29,212 nt of DNA from JAXLQL01 sp046331625 (GTDB lineage Bacteria > Acidobacteriota > Terriglobia > Bryobacterales > Bryobacteraceae), in contig JAXLQL010000055.1 of NCBI GenBank assembly GCA_046331625.1, positions 1 to 29,212 on the forward strand, given 5' to 3'. Shown here one piece after another: positions 24,023-29,212 of the stretch. Every line of letters begins with the position of its first letter. Position 1 is the stretch's first letter. The notes under the pieces are model-generated. The model worked only from the letters and a program-made list of their open reading frames with translations, was not told the DNA's origin and made no database searches. Position numbers and translations under genes: made by a program.

Positions 24023-24681
24023 TCGGTCTCGTCCTCGCTGGGCTTCACGGGGCGGTGCAGGATTTCGGAGAGGCTCTCTGGTTTCGGACGGAAGGCGCGG
24101 CCGTGGTAGGCCTCCACTTCGTCGTAGTTGCTCATGCGCGGTCCTGGGAAGCCGATCAACTGCCAGCCGATCTTGTCGACGTTGCCGCCGTGCATCGGAT
24201 CGCAGAACATGCCTTCGATGGTGTGCATGCGGAGCATGGCGAAGAACGGAGTCTTCTCGATGGCGCGGAGCCGCTCGTCTTGCTCGGTGGGGGGGAGTTT
24301 GTCGAAGCCCGAGAGCGGCTTCAGGCCTTCGCGGTAGATCTCACGCGGGCTGGCCTTGCCCTGGTAACCCTGCTCGGGAACGCCGTTCTCGAAGGGAGCT
24401 TTCGCGTACCGGTACCGGTCGCGGCCATAGGGCGAGCCGAGTTGGCGATCGATGTAGATGACCACGCCGGCTTCGTTCGCTCCGGGGCCCGACTCGTCAT
24501 TGGGGAAGATGCGTGCAGCGGCCGCGGCGATGATGTGCGCTTCGTCCTCTGTGAAGAAGCGTAAAGGGACTTGGACCTTGCCAGTCTGGGCCTGGACGCG
24601 CTCCGGGGTTCGCTCGAGACGGTAGACCAGGACGCCTCCGAGCGCGGAAGCCGAAAGAGTTAACAGATGACGCCGCCGCAT
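24019..24681 (-). CDS. Gluconate 2-dehydrogenase subunit 3 family protein (gamma subunit), Tat signal
   Basis: A 220-residue small subunit. The Tat signal MRRRHLLTLSASALGG sits at the chosen start (24681), and in-frame ATG codons further upstream are rejected because they precede the signal. The mature part has FFTEDEAHIIAAAAARIFPND, typical of the family, and later HTIEGMFCDPMHGGNVDKIG, W and GFPG. In known enzymes this subunit escorts the FAD subunit through the Tat system. The stop overlaps the dehydrogenase start by ATGA. Confidence 0.9.
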   Translation of the reverse strand: MRRRHLLTLSASALGGVLVYRLERTPERVQAQTGKVQVPLRFFTEDEAHIIAAAAARIFPNDESGPGANEAGVVIYIDRQLGSPYGRDRYRYAKAPFENGVPEQGYQGKASPREIYREGLKPLSGFDKLPPTEQDERLRAIEKTPFFAMLRMHTIEGMFCDPMHGGNVDKIGWQLIGFPGPRMSNYDEVEAYHGRAFRPKPESLSEILHRPVKPSEDETE

Positions 24682-24734
24682 GGGGGAAACACATTTATAA
24701 TAGTAGAGTTCAGCACAAAAGCTCAGGGGCACTG

Positions 24735-24762
24735 TTGCGCCGGGGTGCGGGTTCGCTACAAT
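24735..24762 (+). promoter_or_regulatory. Candidate promoter of bamA
   Basis: TTGCGC (24735-24740) and TACAAT (24757-24762) are 16 bases apart on the plus strand, 118 bases before the bamA ATG. The -10 is close to consensus and the -35 is moderate. No other good pair is seen in the gap between the divergent genes. Confidence 0.45.
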
Positions 24763-24880
24763 AGGCAGTTTGCTCGCATCTGCTTCCCTACCGCCAACGT
24801 GCGCCGAGAAAAAATGAAACCCGAGAGGTGTTGCGCCGCGTCTTGACGCAAAGGCGCAGAGTGGAAAGGATCCGTTTTAG

Positions 24881-27865
24881 ATGAAGTTCACCAGGCCGGC
24901 GAGCCTGACGAATTCCCTGTGTCTACTTTCCCTCGTGCTGGCTTTTGCACCGGTGGCATGGGCACAACAGGCACCGGCTCCCCCCAAACCGCAAGCCGAC
25001 AAGCCGAAGCCCGCGAATCCTTTCGAAGCCGTGCCTGGAGCGGAAGCCGAAAAGCCGCCCGCTACGCAGGCTCCGAAACCACCCGCCACGCCTTTCGAAA
25101 AGCCCCAGGTAGTGGAAGAGCCGAAGCCCGCCGCGCAGCCCGCGCAACCGGCGCCAACGCAGCAGCAGGTGGAAGACGTCATCGAGATGATCGAATTCCG
25201 CGGCGCGCGGCGCGTTCCGCAAGACACGCTTCGCTCGATGATCTTCTCGAAGAAGGGCGACAAGCTCGACAACGACGCCTTGCATCGCGACTTCATGGCG
25301 CTGTGGAACACGGGCCGCTTCGACGACATCGCGCTCGAGCGCGAGCCCGGCCGCTCGGGTTGGGTGATCCGCTTCCGTCTGCAGGAGCGCCGCATGGTGC
25401 GCTCGATCAAGTATGACGGCATGAAGTCGATCACCGTCTCGGAAATCCTCGACCGGTTCAAGGAGCGGCGCGTCGGCCTCTCCGTCGAACAACAATACGA
25501 TCCGAACAAGGTGCAGCGCGCGGCCATCGTGCTCAAGGAATACCTTTCCGAGCGTGGACGCCAGTTCGCCAGCGTCGAGCCCGAGATCCGGCAGATCCCT
25601 CCATCTTCGCTCGAAGTTACCTTCAAGGTGCAGGAAGGTCCGAAGGTCAAAGTCGGTGTCATCGACATCGAAGGCAACAAGGTCTTCAAAGACAAGCAAG
25701 TGATTCGCGCGATGAAGAACTCGCGCCCCATCGGCGTTCCGCACTCCATACTGTTCGAGAACATTTTCGCCAAGTCGTTCGACTCGACCAAGCTCGAGAT
25801 GGACAAGGACATGGTTCGCAACTTCTACCAGGAGCGCGGATATTTCACGGCGCGGGCGCTCGAACACGAAGTGAAGATGCGCGACACCGGCGGCAAGGGC
25901 TTCAAGATTCCGTTGTTCAAGCCGAACAAACCCGGCAAAGCGGCAGACCTCAAGGTGACCGTGGAAGAAGGCCGCCAGTATCACCTGAACAACATGAATT
26001 TCGTGGGCGTGAAACTGTTCCGTACGCCTGAGACGATCTTCCCGAACATTTTCCAAATGAAGCAGGGCGACATCTTCTCCACCGCGAAGCTCCGCAAGGG
26101 CCTCGAGCAGATGCGCAAAGTCTACGGCGAATTCGGCTACATCGACTTCGTTCCCGAACCAAGCTTCGATCCGCAGCCGAACTCCGACAAGATCGACCTG
26201 ACACTCAACGTCGACGAAGGCAAGCAATTTTTCGTTCGCCGCATCGACTTCGCCGGCAACACCACCACGCGCGACAAGGTGATTCGCCGCGAGATCCTGC
26301 TCGACGAAGGCCAAGTCTACAACACCCGTTACTGGGACCTCAGCATCCTGCGCCTCAACCAACTCGGCTACTTCGAAGTGCTCAAGGAAAACGAAGCGGC
26401 CGACATCAAGAAGGACAACAAGACCAACACCGTCGACATCACGCTCAAGGTGAAAGAGCGCGGCAAGAACTCGGTGCAGTTGAACGGCGGCGTGTCGGGC
26501 ATCGCGGGAAGCTTCATCGGATTCGGATATTCCACCAACAACTTCCTCGGCCTCGGTGAGACGCTCAGTCTCGATGCGCAGTTGGGCGACCGCATCCGCA
26601 ACGTCACTCTCGGTTTCACCGAACCCTATCTCTTTGACCGCCCGATCACTGCCGGCTTCACCATCTACACCACGCGCTTTAACTACGACCAAGGCCGCGA
26701 AGTTTCGCTGCTCACCGGCCGCAACCTGATTCCCCTCTACAACCAACTCGGCCGCAACAACCTACTCAACTACGTTTCCAACGGCTACGGCTTCACCACC
26801 TTCGTGAGTTCGCCGTGGAAGCGCACCTTCGCTCGCGTGGGCCTGACCTACAGCTGGGGCCAGCAGCGCATCAGCATTCCTAACGATTCCGTGGCGGCGC
26901 AGCAATATTTCCGGTACATCAACTTCCAGGGTCTCGAGGGACAGAACCAACTTTCCGGTATCCGCACGAGCGCATTCATTCCTTCGTACAGCTTCAACAC
27001 GGTGGACCACCCCATCACGCCGAGCCGCGGCCGAAGCCTCTACATCACCACGCAGTTTGCCACGGTTGGCGGCAATGTCCGCATGATCGAGCCCACTGTC
27101 GACGCCAAGTATTTCCGCGCCGGATTCAAGAAGGGCCACGTCATCGGTATGCACGGACTGAGCCGCTTCGTCACCGGATACAGCGGACGCGTAGCGCCTC
27201 CGTTCAACCGCTTCTACATGGGTGGTGAGAACGACATCCGCGGTTTCGAAATCTGGGGCATCTCTCCGATCGCGTTCATTCCGAGTTCGGCCACCGTCCC
27301 CTTGTTGAACGCCGATGGATCGGCGCGGCAACAAAAGTACATCACCGACCAAGGGCTCGAGGCGTTCCAAACCGTCACCACCACGGTGCCGACGTATCAG
27401 ATGATTTTCCCCGGCGGCGACACCCAAGCCGTCGGCAATTTCGAATACCGCATACCGATCGCTGGCCCCGTTACGCTCGCACTCTTCGCCGACGCGGGCA
27501 TCAACAAGATCACGCGGACCAACCAACTGGTTGTGAACGATGGCCGGCTTTCCGAGTTGAACGGGCAGTTCCCGCAAGCGGCTTTTGGCCGCCGCGTGGT
27601 GATCTCGCCGAACACGCAGAACATGCGCAGCTCCATGGGCGTCGAGTTCCAGATCATGATGCCCGTGGTGAACGCTCCGTTCCGACTGTATTGGGCGTAC
27701 AATCCGCAGATCGTGCGTGACGTGATCATCCCGCCGATCGTCGTCGACCAGTCGTATTTCCCCAACGCCGCGTCATTCGCCAGATCGCTGTCATCGGTGG
27801 GCCAAGCCTATCCTTTCTACGAGCGCCGCCGCTTGTGGCGTTTCACCATCAGCCGCACCTTCTAG
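24881..27865 (+). CDS. bamA: Outer membrane protein assembly factor BamA
   Basis: BamA inserts beta-barrel proteins into the outer membrane. The 994-residue protein has a signal peptide ending AWAQQA (about 1-30), a Pro/Ala/Lys-rich low-complexity stretch (30-95), several POTRA domains (about 100-480, e.g. VIEMIEFRGARRVPQDTL, VGVIDIEGNKVFKDKQV, FFVRRIDFAGNTTTRDKV) and a C-terminal 16-strand barrel. The barrel has the loop-6 motif IRGFE with Arg787 and ends in an aromatic beta-signal, FTISRTF. GGAAAGGA precedes the ATG. It is longer than E. coli BamA (810) because of the Pro-rich part and a large loop near 800-840. skp follows 48 bases later. Confidence 0.96.
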   Translation: MKFTRPASLTNSLCLLSLVLAFAPVAWAQQAPAPPKPQADKPKPANPFEAVPGAEAEKPPATQAPKPPATPFEKPQVVEEPKPAAQPAQPAPTQQQVEDVIEMIEFRGARRVPQDTLRSMIFSKKGDKLDNDALHRDFMALWNTGRFDDIALEREPGRSGWVIRFRLQERRMVRSIKYDGMKSITVSEILDRFKERRVGLSVEQQYDPNKVQRAAIVLKEYLSERGRQFASVEPEIRQIPPSSLEVTFKVQEGPKVKVGVIDIEGNKVFKDKQVIRAMKNSRPIGVPHSILFENIFAKSFDSTKLEMDKDMVRNFYQERGYFTARALEHEVKMRDTGGKGFKIPLFKPNKPGKAADLKVTVEEGRQYHLNNMNFVGVKLFRTPETIFPNIFQMKQGDIFSTAKLRKGLEQMRKVYGEFGYIDFVPEPSFDPQPNSDKIDLTLNVDEGKQFFVRRIDFAGNTTTRDKVIRREILLDEGQVYNTRYWDLSILRLNQLGYFEVLKENEAADIKKDNKTNTVDITLKVKERGKNSVQLNGGVSGIAGSFIGFGYSTNNFLGLGETLSLDAQLGDRIRNVTLGFTEPYLFDRPITAGFTIYTTRFNYDQGREVSLLTGRNLIPLYNQLGRNNLLNYVSNGYGFTTFVSSPWKRTFARVGLTYSWGQQRISIPNDSVAAQQYFRYINFQGLEGQNQLSGIRTSAFIPSYSFNTVDHPITPSRGRSLYITTQFATVGGNVRMIEPTVDAKYFRAGFKKGHVIGMHGLSRFVTGYSGRVAPPFNRFYMGGENDIRGFEIWGISPIAFIPSSATVPLLNADGSARQQKYITDQGLEAFQTVTTTVPTYQMIFPGGDTQAVGNFEYRIPIAGPVTLALFADAGINKITRTNQLVVNDGRLSELNGQFPQAAFGRRVVISPNTQNMRSSMGVEFQIMMPVVNAPFRLYWAYNPQIVRDVIIPPIVVDQSYFPNAASFARSLSSVGQAYPFYERRRLWRFTISRTF

Positions 27866-27913
27866 CGGGCGCTCATGCTAAAGTATCCAGAGAAAATCCG
27901 GGAGTTTCGTACA

Positions 27914-28531
27914 GTGAAAAAAATCGCCGCCAGTCTCGTCACGCTTGCATCGGCAGCCATCATGCTGCAGGCGCAGACGCCCACCAAGATCGCCGTCATC
28001 TACGTGCAGAATGCACTTGCCAGCACCAAAGACGGCCAGAAAGCCGCAGCCGAGCTACAGGCCAAGGTCGATCCGAAGCGCAAAGCGCTGGAGGCGAAGC
28101 AAGGCGAGATCGCCGCGCTGCAGAACGAGTTGAACAAGGGTAGCAATACCATGGCAGAGGCCAAACGCCTCAGCCTGACCCGGGAGATCGACGCCAGGCA
28201 AAAATCGCTGCAGCGGGAAACGGAAGACGCCTCCGCTGAGGTCGAGCAGGAGCAAAACAAAGTCCTCGGCGAGTTGTACCAACGCTTGTCGGTGGTCATC
28301 GGGAAGTACGCCAGCGACAACGGATTTGCAGTGGTGCTCGACGTCAGCTCGCAGCAGACGCCGGTGATCTGGGCGGCGAACGGGATCGACATCACGAAGG
28401 AAGTGGTGGCGCTGTACGACAAGAATGCGCCGGCTGCGATGGCTCCCGCGGCTCCGGCTACACCGATGGCGAAGCCCGCTGCGTCGCCGATGGCGCCGCC
28501 GGCGAAGAAGCCTCCGGGCGCGGTGAAGTAG
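27914..28531 (+). CDS. skp: OmpH/Skp-family periplasmic chaperone
   Basis: Skp holds unfolded outer membrane proteins for BamA. The 205-residue protein starts at a GTG (27914) preceded by GGGAG nine bases away, giving signal peptide KKIAASLVTLASAAIMLQAQ. An ATG at 27875 adds 13 residues without a better site. The mature protein opens with the strand TKIAVIYVQNAL, then a long coiled coil (about 50-130, rich in Lys, Glu and Gln) and a strand/helix ending. The tail is low-complexity Ala/Pro/Met/Lys. The bamA-skp order is the usual one in Gram-negatives. Confidence 0.92.
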   Translation: MKKIAASLVTLASAAIMLQAQTPTKIAVIYVQNALASTKDGQKAAAELQAKVDPKRKALEAKQGEIAALQNELNKGSNTMAEAKRLSLTREIDARQKSLQRETEDASAEVEQEQNKVLGELYQRLSVVIGKYASDNGFAVVLDVSSQQTPVIWAANGIDITKEVVALYDKNAPAAMAPAAPATPMAKPAASPMAPPAKKPPGAVK

Positions 28532-28532
28532 T

Positions 28533-28563
28533 CCGGGCGCTGGCGGGGGCGAGTTACGCCCGG
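28533..28563 (+). terminator. Hairpin after skp, possible terminator
   Basis: CCGGGCG (28533-28539) pairs perfectly with CGCCCGG (28557-28563) around a 17-base loop. No run of T follows, so intrinsic termination is uncertain. It starts one base after the skp stop and lies before the next gene. Confidence 0.4.
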
Positions 28564-28578
28564 AACTAGAATGAAGGT

Positions 28579-29212
28579 GTGACAGCCTGCGGAGTGTTTG
28601 CTGCCCTTTGCAGTCTCACGGTGTTCGCATTCGCCGGGGATTGCGAGTACGAAGTGTCCCGTTCGGGAGACGGCGTTGGGCTCGAGGGAGGTTGGTCCAG
28701 CTTCGCGGTCTTTTCGCCGCAGGGTTGCGCACTCTGGTGGGAAAGTAGGGAGACATGGATCAAATCGTCCCAGCCACCGGGGCAGCCAGGTTTTCTCGTA
28801 GAACCTGCAAGCTCACCTCGGACCGGAACGGTGATGGTAGTGGGCCGGCTCTTCCGGATCCGTCAAGGTTTCCGCACGACCATCGTCTTCCCAGACCTGC
28901 TAACGGTCCCCGAAGAGGAAACCACGCTTCGCTGGTTGCCAGTTCCCGATGCGGACGGTTACCTGATCGAGCATTTCTACACGACTTTTATTCCAAGGCG
29001 CGGAGACGTCACTGAACTCATTCGGACGCTGCCAGTCGCCGGCGGTTCCAACGTCGCTGCGACGGTGAGTTTGACCAGGGCATTTCGGAACATCGTCGCG
29101 GTGAGAGCTTGCCAGGGCGGTTTCGAACCCGGTGATTGCGGCCCTCCAACCAGGTCCTCATACTATGTGGCGCCGCCACCAGATTCGAATCAGCCCATGC
29201 GGCTGTTGTCGC
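28579..29212 (+). CDS. Secreted BACON-domain protein, cut by the window end
   Basis: The frame is open from the GTG at 28579 (the preceding in-frame stop is TAG at 28567) to the last base, about 211 codons. A hydrophobic start (CGVFAALCSLTVFAFAG) resembles a signal peptide. Residues about 21-96 fit a BACON domain: CEYEV, a GG turn, FSPQGCALWW, WIKSSQPPGQPG, then RTGTVMVVGRLFRIRQ. A following segment TTLRWLPVPDADGYLIEHFYTT looks like a fibronectin-III-type strand pattern. BACON proteins are often extracellular, carbohydrate- or surface-related. A weak GAAGG directly precedes the GTG, so the start is not certain. The C-terminus and function lie beyond the window. Confidence 0.75.
   Translation, partial: MTACGVFAALCSLTVFAFAGDCEYEVSRSGDGVGLEGGWSSFAVFSPQGCALWWESRETWIKSSQPPGQPGFLVEPASSPRTGTVMVVGRLFRIRQGFRTTIVFPDLLTVPEEETTLRWLPVPDADGYLIEHFYTTFIPRRGDVTELIRTLPVAGGSNVAATVSLTRAFRNIVAVRACQGGFEPGDCGPPTRSSYYVAPPPDSNQPMRLLS

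Noticed and set aside
24681..24734. AT-rich TATTAT/TATAAA as promoter of the gamma-GMC operon
   Set aside because: A -10-like box is present on the minus strand but no -35 at suitable distance, so it is not called.
1..29212. CRISPR arrays, tRNA or rRNA genes, insertion sequences
   Set aside because: No regularly spaced direct repeats, no cloverleaf-like sequence and no transposase or terminal inverted repeats were recognised by eye.

Overview
The window reads as a GC-rich chromosomal segment of a Gram-negative soil-type bacterium. The best guess is Acidobacteriota of the Bryobacterales/Solibacter kind. This is inferred from gene content: bamA followed by skp/ompH (outer membrane), Tat-signalled Gfo/Idh/MocA oxidoreductases with a TIM-barrel isomerase, a PQQ dehydrogenase paired with a di-haem cytochrome c, a BACON-domain secreted protein and interspersed double-hairpin repeats. 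No 16S rRNA, tRNA or CRISPR array was seen, so the taxonomy is not proven.

Left end (1-3.87 kb): an accessory patch. It holds the end of an unknown gene, a decayed VapC (PIN) toxin, a gene-poor stretch containing a degenerate copy of the 3' end of the neighbouring ABC-F gene, and a lower-GC two-gene cassette of unrecognised proteins (1694-3407). The intact ABC-F gene follows, so the cassette lies between two same-orientation copies of the ABC-F tail and its downstream DNA.

3.87-12.5 kb, minus strand: a long run of eight genes, several joined by 4-base ATGA overlaps. In transcription order they are a HAD phosphatase, a deoxyhypusine-synthase-like protein, a PfkB kinase, a ROK kinase, a GmhA-like SIS isomerase, accD, an N-acyl-D-amino-acid deacylase and ABC-F. 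The first five look like an uncharacterised sugar-phosphate pathway related to heptose metabolism. accD and the start of the deacylase gene carry several frameshifts within about 1.2 kb, which look like either local assembly errors or decay.

12.5-16 kb: two Gfo/Idh/MocA oxidoreductases and a sugar phosphate isomerase/epimerase, probably for secreted or periplasmic sugar catabolism. 16-17.6 kb: two adjacent toxin-antitoxin loci, a RES/Xre pair in toxin-first order with a strong promoter and palindromes, and a HigBA locus whose toxin is truncated and fused in frame to its antitoxin. 17.6-20.2 kb: cytochrome c plus PQQ alcohol dehydrogenase, translationally coupled, with the Asp-x-Asp pattern associated with lanthanide enzymes. 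20.2-21.6 kb: an NTF2-like protein, and a regulator overlapping a VOC protein. 21.8-24.7 kb: an HExxH protein, a GMC dehydrogenase with a cysteine cluster and its Tat-exported gamma subunit. 24.8-28.5 kb: bamA and skp. The window ends inside a secreted BACON-domain protein.
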